A stretch of 34,070 bases of DNA, taken from Candidatus Methanofastidiosia archaeon (GTDB lineage: Archaea > Methanobacteriota_B > Thermococci > Methanofastidiosales > NM3). Shown here one piece after another: positions 22,186 through 32,043 of this stretch. Where the stretch lies: assembly GCA_016930445.1 (NCBI GenBank), contig JAFGGT010000058.1, positions 1 to 34,070 on the forward strand, written 5' to 3'. Every line of letters starts with the position of its first letter. Position 1 is the stretch's first letter. The notes under the pieces were generated by a model. It was given only the letters and a program-made list of their open reading frames with translations. It was not told the DNA's origin and did not search any database. Both the position numbers and the translations under genes were made by a program.

Positions 22186-22803
22186 TCACCTAGCTGATTT
22201 AGCGATACGCTCTATCTCTTCCTTCTTACCGACTGCAAAGCTCTTGATATCATTGTCATGGCCCGCCACTATCTCCTCGGCCAGAGCCTCGGCATAGCTT
22301 GTCTTGGACTTGAACGCCCTTGCGCTTGCGCCCAGGCATATGTTCTTCAAGGCAACATCTATCCTCCTCTGGGGAGATATGTCAACAGCCTGATGGTACT
22401 TGACACCACCGTATGCGATCGTTGTAGTCTCCTCCCTTGGTGAAGAGTTCTGGATCGCGACGATTAAGACCTCTATTGGATTCTTCTTCGTCTTCTTGTT
22501 GATGATATCGAATGCTTCCTTGACGGATTTGTAGGCCTTCATCTTCTTGCCGGTAAGTCCGCCGTTCCTTCTGATGAACCTTCCGCTGACCTTCTTTTTA
22601 ACCGCACCGGAACGCATCGACTTGTTCACTAGGCGCTCGACTATGTTCTGCCTTATCTTCCAGAATCTGTGAGCCTCATGGCGTCCGCCTGAATGTGGGA
22701 TAAGGACTGGTGTCAGGGTAAGGTAGCTCTTGAGACCCTCGTCCCTGATATCAACATTGTAATCCCACTTGCCAAACATCTTGAATTCGTAAATTTCGGA
22801 CAT
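22186..22803 (-). CDS. rps7: Small ribosomal subunit protein uS7
   Basis: A 205-residue protein of archaeal uS7 length. It binds the 3' domain of 16S rRNA and starts assembly of the 30S head. Typical segments are [20 protein letters not shown] near residue 50, [40 protein letters not shown] and [20 protein letters not shown]. The N-terminal extension ([14 protein letters not shown]) is usual for archaea. It is 4 bases downstream of uS12 and directly upstream of EF-2, the conserved str-type order. Confidence 0.98.
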   Translation of the reverse strand: MSEIYEFKMFGKWDYNVDIRDEGLKSYLTLTPVLIPHSGGRHEAHRFWKIRQNIVERLVNKSMRSGAVKKKVSGRFIRRNGGLTGKKMKAYKSVKEAFDIINKKTKKNPIEVLIVAIQNSSPREETTTIAYGGVKYHQAVDISPQRRIDVALKNICLGASARAFKSKTSYAEALAEEIVAGHDNDIKSFAVGKKEEIERIAKSAR

Positions 22804-22807
22804 AAGA

Positions 22808-23242
22808 TCACCTGATTGGCTTTTCCTTCTTGCCCTGGACCATCTCGTTGAGCGATACCCTGTTGACCTTCGTCACCTTGTATTTCACACCAGGTATGTC
22901 ACCCATGGACCCACCCTTACGTCCCCCGATGCCCTCTATCACCACTTCATCGTGCTCGTCAATGAAATTTATGGCTCCGTCTCCGGGACAAAAGGCTGTA
23001 AGCTGCCTTCCATTCTTTATAAGCTGGACTCTCACGCACTTCCTGATGGCCGAGTTCGGCTGTTTGGCCTCCACTGGGACCTTCTCAAGCACTATGCCTC
23101 TCGCCATTGGTGCACCCTCAAGGGGGTCTGACTTTGTGCTCAATTGCAACACGCGTCGCTTGTAATCGATGTCCTTCCATCTGAAGGCCTGTCTCTTTCT
23201 CTTAAGATTACGAGCGGCAAATTCTCCTCTTGGACTCTCCAT
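22808..23242 (-). CDS. rps12: Small ribosomal subunit protein uS12
   Basis: A 144-residue protein of the 30S decoding centre. The conserved [19 protein letters not shown] and [17 protein letters not shown], then [18 protein letters not shown], are diagnostic. The frame is open to 23281, but GAGGTGA lies 5 bases before ATG 23242, which gives [18 protein letters not shown], the normal archaeal N-terminus, so the shorter start is preferred. It follows nusA by about 57 bases and leads the uS12-uS7-EF-2 set. Confidence 0.98.
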   Translation of the reverse strand: MESPRGEFAARNLKRKRQAFRWKDIDYKRRVLQLSTKSDPLEGAPMARGIVLEKVPVEAKQPNSAIRKCVRVQLIKNGRQLTAFCPGDGAINFIDEHDEVVIEGIGGRKGGSMGDIPGVKYKVTKVNRVSLNEMVQGKKEKPIR

Positions 23243-23298
23243 TAAATTCACCTCATCATCATAATATCCGTTTCTTTGCAAAGTTGATTTATAAATCT

Positions 23299-23730
23299 TT
23301 ACATTATCATTACATCATCGAGCCCATGGTGTCTTTTGAGAAGCTCCTTGGCTCGCCTTATGTTCTTTCCAGACCTACCTATGGCAATTCCACGGTCCTT
23401 CCTGTTGACCTCGACGCCAGCGACCCTCTTTCCGTCCTTATCGCTGTACTTGACTGATATGATCTTGGCAGGTTTCATCACGTTTTCCAGGAATTTGGTT
23501 GGGTCGTCAGAGTACTCTACGATTTCTATCCCCTTGTTGATCATTTCCTTTACCTTCTGCAGGTTGGCACCCTTCTTGCCGATGGCAAGGCCCATCTCGC
23601 CATCCTTTACAACGAACACTATGGTTTCCTCACTCTCTTCCACAATGCAATCCTTGACCGTCGCGCCGGTAATGCTTTCAAAAAGCCCTATGTATCGTAT
23701 TTCATCTGCACCCAACCTCAGACGCATCAA
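23299..23730 (-). CDS. nusA: Archaeal NusA-type KH-domain protein
   Basis: A 143-residue protein with two KH domains: [21 protein letters not shown] in the first half and [20 protein letters not shown] in the second, both with the GxxG RNA-binding loop. It lacks the N-terminal polymerase-binding and S1 domains of bacterial NusA, as is normal in archaea. A role in transcription or rRNA binding is inferred from position in the rpo block. The start ATG overlaps the stop of eL30 (23727-23730). Confidence 0.96.
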   Translation of the reverse strand: MMRLRLGADEIRYIGLFESITGATVKDCIVEESEETIVFVVKDGEMGLAIGKKGANLQKVKEMINKGIEIVEYSDDPTKFLENVMKPAKIISVKYSDKDGKRVAGVEVNRKDRGIAIGRSGKNIRRAKELLKRHHGLDDVMIM

Positions 23731-24026
23731 TCTCCCTCCGCTGAGAGTATCATTGACTCGCCTGGGGACAGCACTGCAATCATCGATACGACGAATGGCT
23801 TACCACAGACCATTCCAAGGTCAACGCCAGTTCCCTTGTATGCAAGCGTGGGGACGTTCCCAAGCTTGGAATAATAATCAAGATCATCCTTGCTCTCCTT
23901 CTTGCAGTTGTTGGCATAGATGATGATCTTGGCATCCCCTGTCTTCAAGGCCACAAGGGACTTGTCCGTCCCGATTATGACCTTTCCGGTCTCCATGGCC
24001 TTTCTTATCTCTCTCGCTATGTCCAT
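23727..24026 (-). CDS. rpl30e: Large ribosomal subunit protein eL30
   Basis: A 99-residue L7Ae/L30e-fold RNA-binding protein. MDIAREIRKAMETGKVIIGT, AKIIIYANNCKKESKDDLDY and VPTLAYKGTGVDLGMVCGKPF are typical of archaeal eL30. It lies 4 bases downstream of rpoA2 and overlaps nusA, in the conserved archaeal order rpoA''-eL30-nusA-uS12-uS7. Confidence 0.97.
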   Translation of the reverse strand: MDIAREIRKAMETGKVIIGTDKSLVALKTGDAKIIIYANNCKKESKDDLDYYSKLGNVPTLAYKGTGVDLGMVCGKPFVVSMIAVLSPGESMILSAEGD

Positions 24027-24030
24027 TTAA

Positions 24031-25221
24031 CTATACCTCCTTATGAAAATCAGGCATCTTCATTACCAGATCGATTATTCCGGTGCCGAGAGGTATGGGT
24101 TGCCCGACTATGACGTTCTCAGTCACGCCATTGAGCATATCCCTTTCGCCTTCCCTAGCAGCCTCGAGCAGGTGCCCCGTAGTGACCTCGAATGAGGCCC
24201 TTGCGAGCACACTGGCCTTCTCGCCCGTGATACCATGCCTGCCTATCTGTTGGATGTCCCCTTCAAGGCACATGGCATCAGCAAGCAACATCGTGTGTCG
24301 CTTGTCAACTTCAAGGCCTTGTTCATCCAGCACCTTCTGTATCTCGTTTATGATGGTGTTCCTTGCAGCCTCTATTCCCAAGACCTCGTATATCTCATAA
24401 ATGTTATTTGTCTTTGTACGCCTGTAGTCGACTCCCTCGATCTTCAGGACCTCGGCAAGGTCCGATCCTTCTGTATAGATGAAGTATTCCTCGCCCTCCT
24501 TCTTGATCATGGCACGCTCTATCCCCTTAATCCCTTTCAGGGGCAGTGCCTTGATCTTTTGTGAGAACTTCCTCAGCTTGAGCAGATTCATCTGCCCTGG
24601 CGAAACGACTATGGTGAAGTTCTCTTCGTCATACCTTATGTTCTCTACAGACTTGACCTTCTTCAGCTTCTTGATGACGAGCTCCATTGTAAGACCGGCA
24701 TCCTCCATCCTCTCGCTGTCAAGGTCGATGTGGAACTCCATGTTGATGACATCAAGCGCCGTCTGTATCGAGACGTTCTCTATCGTTGTACCCTCAATGC
24801 GCTGGGCCACAAGTATCGCATTCTCCCTGGAGGAGGAGTACTCCTCTTCAAGGGCGACCATCATGACCGGGGTTGAAGGATCCTTCCTTACATCGACTAT
24901 CTCGATGATACGTGGAAGGCCAAGCGTGACGTTGATCTCTGCCACACCGGCATAGTGGAATGTGTTGAGTGTCATCTGAGTGCCGGGCTCCCCGACGCTC
25001 TGTGCCGCTACCGTCCCGACCGGTTCACCAGGGTCGACCTGCGCCTTCTCATACTCTCGGCATACGCCTTCTAGAATGGCTTCTAGCTCTTTCTCGGAAA
25101 ACGTCCTCTTCTTCTTGCTGAACTTGACAAGGGCCGCGACCGTCTCCTCCTTGATGGAGCGGGACACCCTGCCAATCATCATCTCGTCAGCCTTGGCAAT
25201 TATTAAATCATCGGAAACCAT
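24031..25221 (-). CDS. rpoA2: DNA-directed RNA polymerase subunit A''
   Basis: A 396-residue C-terminal part of the largest polymerase subunit, split from A' as in most archaea. It contains the cleft and jaw regions: GEPVGTVAAQSVGEPGTQMT, the trigger-loop segment LNTFHYAGVAEINVTLGLPR, and LCLEGDIQQ-like HLMLLADAMCLEGDIQQIGR with GITGEKASVLARASFEVT near the C-terminus. No intein interrupts it. Three bases separate it from the upstream rpoA' stop, so the two halves are made together. Confidence 0.98.
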   Translation of the reverse strand: MVSDDLIIAKADEMMIGRVSRSIKEETVAALVKFSKKKRTFSEKELEAILEGVCREYEKAQVDPGEPVGTVAAQSVGEPGTQMTLNTFHYAGVAEINVTLGLPRIIEIVDVRKDPSTPVMMVALEEEYSSSRENAILVAQRIEGTTIENVSIQTALDVINMEFHIDLDSERMEDAGLTMELVIKKLKKVKSVENIRYDEENFTIVVSPGQMNLLKLRKFSQKIKALPLKGIKGIERAMIKKEGEEYFIYTEGSDLAEVLKIEGVDYRRTKTNNIYEIYEVLGIEAARNTIINEIQKVLDEQGLEVDKRHTMLLADAMCLEGDIQQIGRHGITGEKASVLARASFEVTTGHLLEAAREGERDMLNGVTENVIVGQPIPLGTGIIDLVMKMPDFHKEV

Positions 25222-25224
25222 ATC

Positions 25225-27912
25225 TTAGGCCCCCTTGCCTGATTTAAGTACCTTGTGTATGATCCAATCGATGTCAACGGCCTTGCCGTATGTGGACTTG
25301 GCCGGGTCTATGCCATCCTCGCCGTACTTGAACTGCACGATGATATCATCGTTTGTCCTGACCGTGCCGTCGTAGCGAACGCTCATGTCCTGCAGTGCGT
25401 TCATGAGCCTCCTCTGCATGTAACCGCTCTGTGCGGTACGAACGGCAGTATCGACAAGACCTTCCCTGCCACCCATCGCATGGAAGAAGAACTCCTTTGG
25501 ATTGAGCCCCTTCTTGTATGATGAAGAAACGAATCCACGGGCCTCTGCACTGACATCGTCCTCTCCGAAGGAGGATAGCGATCTCTTGAAGTAGCCCCTG
25601 TGCAGCCTGTTGCCCCTAACGGACATCTGCCCGAGGGATGCGCTCATCTGCGTCAGGTCCAGCATGTTGCCCTTGGCACCTGTCCTTGCCATGACCACTG
25701 CTTCCCTGTCCATTCCCATGTACCTCTCTGCGATGGAGCCGGCCTTGTCCCTGGATTCGGCCAGGGTCTGCATTATCCTTGATTCAAGCGTCTCCTCAAC
25801 GCTCCTTCCCGGGAGTGGCTCCAAGTACCCTTCCCTGTAAAGGTCGATGAGCTTGTTGACCTTGTCCTTACCGTCCTTAAGCACCTTCTCGATAAGGTTG
25901 AGGCCCTCCTTTGGAATGTCCTCGTCATCGATTCCAGTTGAGAATCCGATGATGCAGTTGCTCCATAGTATGAGCTTGGTCACAGAGTCTAGGAACTTCC
26001 TTCCGGCATCGGTGCCATAGTCCTTGACCAGCTTGTCTAGCAGCTTGCAGGTCGACCTTGCCTTGAAGGTGGCGCCGTCGATGATCCCTGACTTGAGCAC
26101 ACCGTTCTCTATGACGACATAAGCGTCGAACTTGCATTCCTTGTTGTCGTCTATCGAACACCTGTCGCACTTCTGACAGACCTTTGATTTGTATTCTATG
26201 TTCAGGTCATTCGGCAATAGCAATGAGAATATCTGTTTCCCGGTCCAATAAGGCACGCCGTCCACGATCTCGGCAGGCTCCGGGGTCTCGCAATCTATCT
26301 CGGAGACGTAGAGCATCTGGGCCAGCTGATTCTTGTCGAACATCCTGCCCTTCTTCGTCAACAGGTATGCACCAGAAAGGTAGTCCTGGCTCCCGCCTAT
26401 CACAGGTTCGCCGAATCTGGGCGATATTATCTGTTCCTGGACCCTCATGAGTATTCGGGCCTCTGCCTGGGACTCCTCCGTCTGGGGAACGTGCAGGTTC
26501 ATCTCGTCACCGTCGAAGTCGGCGTTGTAGGGCGGGCACACACAAAGGTTCAGGCGGAATGTCTTGTATGGCATTACCCTTACCTCATGGGCCATGATGG
26601 AGAGCCTGTGAAGAGAAGGTTGCCTGTTGAAGAGCACGATGTCCCCATCCTGGAGGTGCCTTTCGACGACATATCCCATCTCCAGCTCTTCGGCAAGTAT
26701 GTCGCTCGTTATGTCCGTGACCCTCTTCCTCTTTCCATCGGGCCTGATTATGTAGTTGGCCCCAGGGTATGTGAAAGCGCCCTTTCTGACAAGCGAGCGA
26801 AGCCTCTCAATGTTCCTGATGGTCGCCCTCTCTGGCAATGTGAGCTCCATCGCCACGAACTCCGGCACACCGACCTCGTTTATTGATATGTTGGGGTCTG
26901 GGGATATGACCGTACGGGCTGAGAAGTCGACACGTTTTCCGGAAAGGTTGTTCCTGAATCTGCCCTCCTTTCCCTTCAGCCTCTGGGTGAGCGTCTTTAG
27001 GACCCTGCCAGACCTGTGCCTTGCAGGCGGCACTCCTGATACCTCGTTGTCGAAATACGTGGTAACATGGTATTGCAGAAGCTCCCAGAGGTCCTCGACT
27101 ATGAGCTGCGGAGCGCCTGCGTCGAGATTCTCCCTTAGCCTCTGATTTATCCTGATGATGTCTACAAGCTTGTGCGTCAGGTCGTCCTCCGACCTGATAC
27201 CTGATTCAAGCGTGATGGATGGGCGTACCGTCACTGGCGCCACTGGGAGCACAGTGAGTATGCACCATTCCGGCCTCGCAGTTTCCGGATTCCAACCGAC
27301 CAGGTAAGCATCGTCATCAGTGATGTTCTCGAATCGTTCCCTTATGTCGGAAGCCGTTAGCTTCTTGTCACCCTCCTTATAGGAGGTGGGTTTCTCGAAC
27401 TTTATCTTCAATTGCTCAGAACCGCAATGCGGGCACTTGTTGTCCTTTAGGACACCCTTCTTTTTGGCCGCCTCGTTCAGTATATCGGATATGATGTTCT
27501 CCCTTATACTGCCTCTGACCCCTTCTTCCCTGAGCTTCTCCTTGTATTGGAATATGCGGTCCTCCGGCAAAAGAAGCCTCGAGCAGTCCTTGCAAGTCGC
27601 CTTAAGGACGTCATAGACCTCCTTGGCATAACCAACATGGATGACCGGGCGGGAAAGCTCGATATTTCCAAAATGGCCCTGGCACTCGCCGAACTTCAGT
27701 CCGCATGTGCGGCATTTCAGGCCGGGATCTATGACGCCGAGCTTGGGGTCCATGAGCCCGCCCATTATCGGGTAACCCTCGTCGTCGTAAGTGTCGGCAT
27801 AGACTACCGTTGTGACGGACATCCTCCTTATCTCCTCTGGAGAGAGCAAGGCAAATCTGATCTCCTTGATCTTCTTTGGAGGCCCAAATAGCACAATATC
27901 CTCTTCGTTCAT
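25225..27912 (-). CDS. rpoA1: DNA-directed RNA polymerase subunit A'
   Basis: An 895-residue N-terminal part of the largest subunit, carrying the active site. The clamp zinc site is CRTCGLKFGECQGHFG (Cys67, Cys70, Cys77, His80), with a second CPHC near residue 160. The catalytic Mg2+ motif NADFDGDEMN lies near residue 465. A further cysteine cluster, CQKCDRCSIDDNKEC near residue 580, could bind another metal. The bridge-helix region (VRGNRLHRGYFKRSL and FFFHAMGGREGLVDTAVRTA) is intact. No intein is present. The gene lies 4 bases after rpoB and 3 before rpoA''. Confidence 0.98.
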   Translation of the reverse strand: MNEEDIVLFGPPKKIKEIRFALLSPEEIRRMSVTTVVYADTYDDEGYPIMGGLMDPKLGVIDPGLKCRTCGLKFGECQGHFGNIELSRPVIHVGYAKEVYDVLKATCKDCSRLLLPEDRIFQYKEKLREEGVRGSIRENIISDILNEAAKKKGVLKDNKCPHCGSEQLKIKFEKPTSYKEGDKKLTASDIRERFENITDDDAYLVGWNPETARPEWCILTVLPVAPVTVRPSITLESGIRSEDDLTHKLVDIIRINQRLRENLDAGAPQLIVEDLWELLQYHVTTYFDNEVSGVPPARHRSGRVLKTLTQRLKGKEGRFRNNLSGKRVDFSARTVISPDPNISINEVGVPEFVAMELTLPERATIRNIERLRSLVRKGAFTYPGANYIIRPDGKRKRVTDITSDILAEELEMGYVVERHLQDGDIVLFNRQPSLHRLSIMAHEVRVMPYKTFRLNLCVCPPYNADFDGDEMNLHVPQTEESQAEARILMRVQEQIISPRFGEPVIGGSQDYLSGAYLLTKKGRMFDKNQLAQMLYVSEIDCETPEPAEIVDGVPYWTGKQIFSLLLPNDLNIEYKSKVCQKCDRCSIDDNKECKFDAYVVIENGVLKSGIIDGATFKARSTCKLLDKLVKDYGTDAGRKFLDSVTKLILWSNCIIGFSTGIDDEDIPKEGLNLIEKVLKDGKDKVNKLIDLYREGYLEPLPGRSVEETLESRIMQTLAESRDKAGSIAERYMGMDREAVVMARTGAKGNMLDLTQMSASLGQMSVRGNRLHRGYFKRSLSSFGEDDVSAEARGFVSSSYKKGLNPKEFFFHAMGGREGLVDTAVRTAQSGYMQRRLMNALQDMSVRYDGTVRTNDDIIVQFKYGEDGIDPAKSTYGKAVDIDWIIHKVLKSGKGA

Positions 27913-27916
27913 ATTA

Positions 27917-30900
27917 TCACGCCCTGTCCTCCAGCTTCAGCTTTGGCCATATGAGCATTGACTCGAGCTCTTGTATAAGTAATTTGAAAGCATATGATAC
28001 CTCGACAACGTAGATATCTATCTCCTCTCCACATATTGCGCAGTACTTCTTGTTCCTCACCTTGTCATAGATGGCGAGATTTCCGCACTTGTTGCACACG
28101 AGCACATTGTACTTGTCGGAAGACTCCAGAAGCCTCTCCTGTAGTAGCATCGCCGCGCCGTGGCCGACTAGGCAGTCACGCTCCATCTCTCCGAACCTTA
28201 GGCCCCCTTCCCTGGCCTTACCCTCTGTAGGTTGCCTCGTCAGCATCTGCCTTGGGCCCCTTGAACGGGCATGCATCTTGTCCGAGACCATGTGGTGGAG
28301 CTTCTGGTAGTATGCAACGCCTATGTAGATGTCTGCCAACATCATCTCTCCGGTGATCCCGTTGTAGAGGACCTCCCTTCCAGTATGCTTAAGCCCGTTC
28401 TCCACAAGCTTTCTCCTGATGTCGGATTCGTCCTCATTGTCGAAGGCCGTCGCGTCTATCCTCCTCCCCTCCAGGGATCCGACCTTGCCCCCTATCATCT
28501 CAAGTATCTGTCCAACGGTCTTACGCGATGGGATTGCGTGGGGATTTATTATCAGGTCAGGCACGATGCCGGATTCCGTGAATGGCATGTCCTCTTGGGG
28601 CATGATGTAACCTATGACACCCTTCTGTCCGTGACGGGATGCGAACTTGTCACCAAGCTCGGGTATGCGCTGATTCCTCATCTTTATCTTCGCAAGCTTA
28701 TTTCCGTCCTGGGTCTCGGAGATTATCACCTTGTCTATGGTGCCTTCCTCGCCCGGGCGGATAGCGATAGAGGTCTCTCCACGGCCTGCGATGTCGATTC
28801 CGAAATCATCTAGCTCCTGCAGGAAACGCGGCGGGCTGGTCCTGCCTATTATTACATTTCCCCCGGAGACCGTGGATTCGGGCCTGATTATGCCATCGTC
28901 GTCCAGGAACTCGTATGCCTCGTTGCCGCGGAATCCCCTTATCGTCTGGTCGGGTATCTCGAACTTGTCAACCTGCCCTCCAGGATAACGCCTTTCCTCT
29001 GTTGCGTATGTCCTGAAGAACGTCGTCCTTCCAAGACCCCTCTCGATCGAACCCTTGTTGATTATCAGGGCATCCTCAATATTATAACCATAATATGAAA
29101 GTATCGCAACGACAAAGTTCTGGCCGGCGGGCCTTCTGTCGAACTTGACCGCGTCAAGGATCTTCGTGTTGACGATCGGCACCTCGGGGTAGTGCATGAG
29201 GTGTTCCCTCGTCTCCACACCCCACATGTAGTTCGCAGATGGGAATCCCAGTGCCTGCTTCGCCATGCCGGCTCCGTATGAGATCCTAGGAGCGGCGTTG
29301 TGCTCGGGGAACGGCACTATGCTGGCCGCAATGCCCAGTATCGATGCGTTGTATATCTCAAGGTGCGTGTGGTCCGGGGTTATCTCGTCCTCATTAATGG
29401 CCACGAAGGCGTTCTCTTCCTCCTCAGCATCCAAAAACTCGATGATCCCCCTTTCGATGAGGTCGTTCCAGTTGAGCTCCCTCTTTATCATCTGATCGAC
29501 CATCTCGTCTTTTAGCAGTGACTTTCCTTCGGAGATTATTATGACCGGCCTCCTAGCGCGCCCGCCATCGCAATTTATCTGCACCTCGTTTGTGCTGGGA
29601 TAGAAGGCAACGTTGACCTGACGGGAGATGTAACCCCTTCTCCTGTCCTCGCGTATCTTCTTCACAAGATCGTTTCCGTTCTCGTGTATGCCTATGAGAT
29701 TTCCGTTGAGGTAGATGTAGGCCATGACCTTTGGGCCGGAACGCTTTTCGAGCTTCCTGAGCCCCACGAGCTTGAGGTATTCCATGAGGTCGTCCTCATC
29801 TGAGGACACTGAAACGGCGCTCATCAGGGCCATGTTCTTGACAAGGCCGCAGTTCGGACCTTCTGGTGTCTCGTTCGGGCAGATGCGACCCCAGTGCGTT
29901 GCGTGCAGGTCACGCGCTTCGAAGTGAGACTGGCTCCTTGACAGGGGGGACACCACCCTCCTAAGATGGGAGAGCCTCGACATGAAGTTCACAGAGTCCA
30001 TGAGCTGTGAGACGCCTGTCCTGCCGCCAGGCCAGCTGCCGGTGGCTATTGCATGCCTGATACGCTCGGTCAGGACATCGGAACGCACCGACTTCCTGAT
30101 GAACTCGTTCTGCCTTGTGGAGTCGTACCTTCCACGGGCATAGGTCCTCTCAAGCTGGTACTTTATGTCCCTTGTGAGTTGAATGAATGATAATCTGAAT
30201 AGATTTTTTAGAAGTTCTCCCGCAAGCTTCCAACGCTTGTTGGTGTAATGGTCCTTGTCATCCTCATCCCTCTTGGCCAATGCAAGCTCTATTACCCTCT
30301 CTGCCATTATGCCAAGATAATAGGCCTTCCTGACCCTATCGTCCCTCTCTGTCCCAATGTGGGGCAATAGATATCTGTCCACCGAGTCCTCCGCCCTCTT
30401 GAGGCGGTACTCCTGAAGTTGCCCAATGGCGACCTTCTTCCCAATGACGTCAAGGGCCGCCTCCTCGGAAGAGATCCCCAGCGAGTTCTCAAGATTGTCC
30501 AAAAGCTCCTTCTGGATCTCCTGGTCCCCTGACACCGCCATGACTATGTCCTGGTCAGATGTTATGCCAAGTGCCTTCATCAGGACGATGAATGGGACCT
30601 TGCCCGGAACCGAGGGAAATGAGACATCGAGGATGCCATCCCTCTTCCTCTCGATCTTGACGAGCGAGCGGAATCCCTGCCTTGTCGAAAAGACCTTTGC
30701 GATGCAGGACTCGGTCCTCTCGTCGTGCTCGACCAGGACCCTGTTCGGCGATAGGTCCTCGATGGCCACAATGACCTTCTCAGTGCCGTTGACTATGAAA
30801 TAGCCGCCTGGATCGTTCGGGTCCTCGCCAAGGGCCACGAGGTCTTGGTCGTCCTTATTTGATAATATGCAAGAAACAGACTTGAGCATCACGGGAAGGT

Positions 30901-31234
30901 CGCCGATAAAGACCTCCACCGGTTCTCCGAGCTCCCCGTCAGGGGTCTCGGCACACATCTCGAGGTAAAGGGGAACAGAATATGTCAGGCCACGCAATCT
31001 GCACTCAAACGGGTACAAAACCCTTTTGGAACCATCGGCCTCTTTGATCACAGGATTGCCATGCCTTATCTTACCGAACTTGACATTGAACTCATCAAAA
31101 TCCGTCTCAATCACACCTATCTCATCGATTATCTCCTGAAGACCTCTGGTAATGAAGTCGTTGTAGGAGTCAAGGTGTTGTCTCACAAAACCTTTCGTTT
31201 CAAAAAAGGATTTAATAACTGGCCATCCGTCCAT
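27917..31234 (-). CDS. rpoB: DNA-directed RNA polymerase subunit B (undivided)
   Basis: A 1105-residue second-largest subunit encoded as one gene, unlike methanogens and halophiles where it is split into B' and B''. Conserved parts in order: [40 protein letters not shown] with [55 protein letters not shown], and [19 protein letters not shown], then the C-terminal zinc ribbon [12 protein letters not shown]...CAICG. AGGAGAAG precedes the ATG at 31234. The undivided form fits Thermoplasmata and some other lineages. Confidence 0.98.
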   Translation of the reverse strand: MDGWPVIKSFFETKGFVRQHLDSYNDFITRGLQEIIDEIGVIETDFDEFNVKFGKIRHGNPVIKEADGSKRVLYPFECRLRGLTYSVPLYLEMCAETPDGELGEPVEVFIGDLPVMLKSVSCILSNKDDQDLVALGEDPNDPGGYFIVNGTEKVIVAIEDLSPNRVLVEHDERTESCIAKVFSTRQGFRSLVKIERKRDGILDVSFPSVPGKVPFIVLMKALGITSDQDIVMAVSGDQEIQKELLDNLENSLGISSEEAALDVIGKKVAIGQLQEYRLKRAEDSVDRYLLPHIGTERDDRVRKAYYLGIMAERVIELALAKRDEDDKDHYTNKRWKLAGELLKNLFRLSFIQLTRDIKYQLERTYARGRYDSTRQNEFIRKSVRSDVLTERIRHAIATGSWPGGRTGVSQLMDSVNFMSRLSHLRRVVSPLSRSQSHFEARDLHATHWGRICPNETPEGPNCGLVKNMALMSAVSVSSDEDDLMEYLKLVGLRKLEKRSGPKVMAYIYLNGNLIGIHENGNDLVKKIREDRRRGYISRQVNVAFYPSTNEVQINCDGGRARRPVIIISEGKSLLKDEMVDQMIKRELNWNDLIERGIIEFLDAEEEENAFVAINEDEITPDHTHLEIYNASILGIAASIVPFPEHNAAPRISYGAGMAKQALGFPSANYMWGVETREHLMHYPEVPIVNTKILDAVKFDRRPAGQNFVVAILSYYGYNIEDALIINKGSIERGLGRTTFFRTYATEERRYPGGQVDKFEIPDQTIRGFRGNEAYEFLDDDGIIRPESTVSGGNVIIGRTSPPRFLQELDDFGIDIAGRGETSIAIRPGEEGTIDKVIISETQDGNKLAKIKMRNQRIPELGDKFASRHGQKGVIGYIMPQEDMPFTESGIVPDLIINPHAIPSRKTVGQILEMIGGKVGSLEGRRIDATAFDNEDESDIRRKLVENGLKHTGREVLYNGITGEMMLADIYIGVAYYQKLHHMVSDKMHARSRGPRQMLTRQPTEGKAREGGLRFGEMERDCLVGHGAAMLLQERLLESSDKYNVLVCNKCGNLAIYDKVRNKKYCAICGEEIDIYVVEVSYAFKLLIQELESMLIWPKLKLEDRA

Positions 31235-31246
31235 CTAAATCTTCTC

Positions 31247-31498
31247 CTAATCTATAACGTACCTATAGTATACTCCCTCGCCGGCGGGGGAATTGTACCT
31301 AATGATCTTAATAATCTTTCCTTTGAGGGAAATGTTGTCCCTCTCCTCTATGGCTTTGATAATGGGGTCGCTGGACTTTATTAGAGGCAGATTATTCCTA
31401 GTAATATTATACTTTTCCAAGAACAAAATCTCCTCCTCGGGAGACAATACTATGTGTTGGGGTACTAATTCATGTTTAGTTATATCAATCTTACTCAT
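31247..31498 (-). CDS. rpoH: DNA-directed RNA polymerase subunit H
   Basis: An 83-residue protein, the archaeal counterpart of eukaryotic Rpb5 C-terminal domain. ITKHELVPQHIVLSPEEEI, then LPLIKSSDPIIKAI and the end GEGVYYRYVID are diagnostic. GAGGTTG lies 7 bases before ATG 31498. It is the first gene of the rpo block, 12 bases ahead of rpoB; a TATA element is just upstream (31529-31538) and tRNA-Lys lies 51 bases upstream on the same strand. Confidence 0.97.
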   Translation of the reverse strand: MSKIDITKHELVPQHIVLSPEEEILFLEKYNITRNNLPLIKSSDPIIKAIEERDNISLKGKIIKIIRYNSPAGEGVYYRYVID

Positions 31499-31528
31499 TC
31501 AATATCAACCTCTATTCATACCACCATC

Positions 31529-31538
31529 TATTTATCTT
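31529..31538 (-). promoter_or_regulatory. Probable TATA element of the rpo operon
   Basis: AAGATAAATA on the minus strand lies between tRNA-Lys and rpoH and predicts initiation near 31508-31512, just ahead of the GAGGTTG motif. Read-through from the tRNA and 5S genes is also possible. Confidence 0.4.
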
Positions 31539-31548
31539 AAGTATGAAG

Positions 31549-31622
31549 CGGGCCCGACGGGGTTCGAACCCGCGACCACCTGGTTAAAAGCCAGGTGCTC
31601 TTCCAGACTGAGCTACAGGCCC
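31549..31622 (-). tRNA. tRNA-Lys (anticodon UUU)
   Basis: A 74-base cloverleaf. The acceptor GGGCCTG pairs with CGGGCCC (one T-G pair). The anticodon stem CCTGG/CCAGG carries loop CTTTTAA, giving anticodon UUU. The T-arm GCGGG-TTCGAAC-CCCGT is standard. The discriminator is G and CCA is not encoded. No TATA box is evident 25 bases upstream, so it may be processed from a longer transcript that starts at the 5S promoter. Confidence 0.96.
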
Positions 31623-31741
31623 ATTTGAACGCTTTAACAGGAGTGGCTTCGCTGAGACCAATTGATATGAAGAAATTACAAAAACTCAAAGTCTCATTCA
31701 TCTCCAATATGTCAACCATCACCTTTTACACCATCAATTGG

Positions 31742-31816
31742 CGCCCGGGCCGGGATTCGGACCCGAGTCACAGGAGTGACAGTCCTGTATGATGGACCGG
31801 ACTACACCACCCGGGC
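31742..31816 (-). tRNA. tRNA-Asp (anticodon GUC) with C at position 55
   Basis: A 75-base cloverleaf. The acceptor GCCCGGG pairs perfectly with CCCGGGC and the discriminator is G. The anticodon stem CAGGA/TCCTG carries loop CTGTCAC, giving anticodon GUC. The T-loop reads TCCGAAT instead of the usual TTCGAAT, so the near-universal U55 (pseudouridine 55) is replaced by C. The T-stem TCGGG/CCCGG is otherwise sound. It starts 17 bases after the 5S rRNA end, so the two are surely cotranscribed. Confidence 0.93.
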
Positions 31817-31833
31817 ATACAATGTTGAGGTAA

Positions 31834-31955
31834 GTGGCCGGCAGCGTCTCGAGGTTCCCACCTAAGGTAGTACCACTCGAATCGCAAAGAGACTTTACTT
31901 CTGGGATCGGAACGAGACCAGGTGTGACCCTCCCGCTATGACCGCCGTACCGGAC
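31834..31955 (-). rRNA. rrf: 5S ribosomal RNA
   Basis: About 122 bases on the minus strand. It contains the 5S core: ACGGCGGTCATAGCGGGAGG at the start, CACACCTGGTCTCGTTCCGA and CCCAGAAGTAAAGTCTC in the middle, and GTGGTACTACCTTAGGTGGG then CGCTGCCGGCCAC at the end. The two ends pair as helix I with one bulged base, and flanking ACAATGT/ACATTGT can extend the stem for processing. Ends are accurate only to a few bases. No 16S or 23S is nearby, as in Thermoplasma-type genomes with unlinked rRNA genes. A TATA box sits about 25 bases upstream. Confidence 0.93.
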
Positions 31956-31973
31956 ATTGTGTTATCATTCCCC

Positions 31974-31987
31974 TTTTTAAACTTTTC
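31974..31987 (-). promoter_or_regulatory. Promoter of the 5S rRNA transcript (BRE plus TATA)
   Basis: On the minus strand GAAAAGTTTAAAAA contains a purine-rich BRE-like element followed by a TATA box. Initiation 25 bases downstream falls at about 31955, matching the 5S 5' end. Confidence 0.6.
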
Positions 31988-32012
31988 GGTATTCAAATTA
32001 TTTGGAAATAGC

Positions 32013-32022
32013 CTATATAAAT
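32013..32022 (+). promoter_or_regulatory. Plus-strand TATA box facing a gene-free region
   Basis: CTATATAAAT is a near-ideal archaeal TATA box on the plus strand, divergent from the 5S promoter. No protein gene follows it; the next feature, the RecJ-like gene, is convergent and ends at 32188. Confidence 0.45.
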
Positions 32023-32043
32023 TTTAGGGTTTTTGGAGACATA

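Noticed and set aside
25225-31234. Inteins in rpoA' or rpoB
   Set aside because: Both proteins run continuously through the conserved polymerase motifs with no splicing blocks or unusual length increase.
31537-31722. Minus-strand 61-codon frame overlapping tRNA-Lys
   Set aside because: It is read through the tRNA gene and its composition is that of a structural RNA, not a protein.
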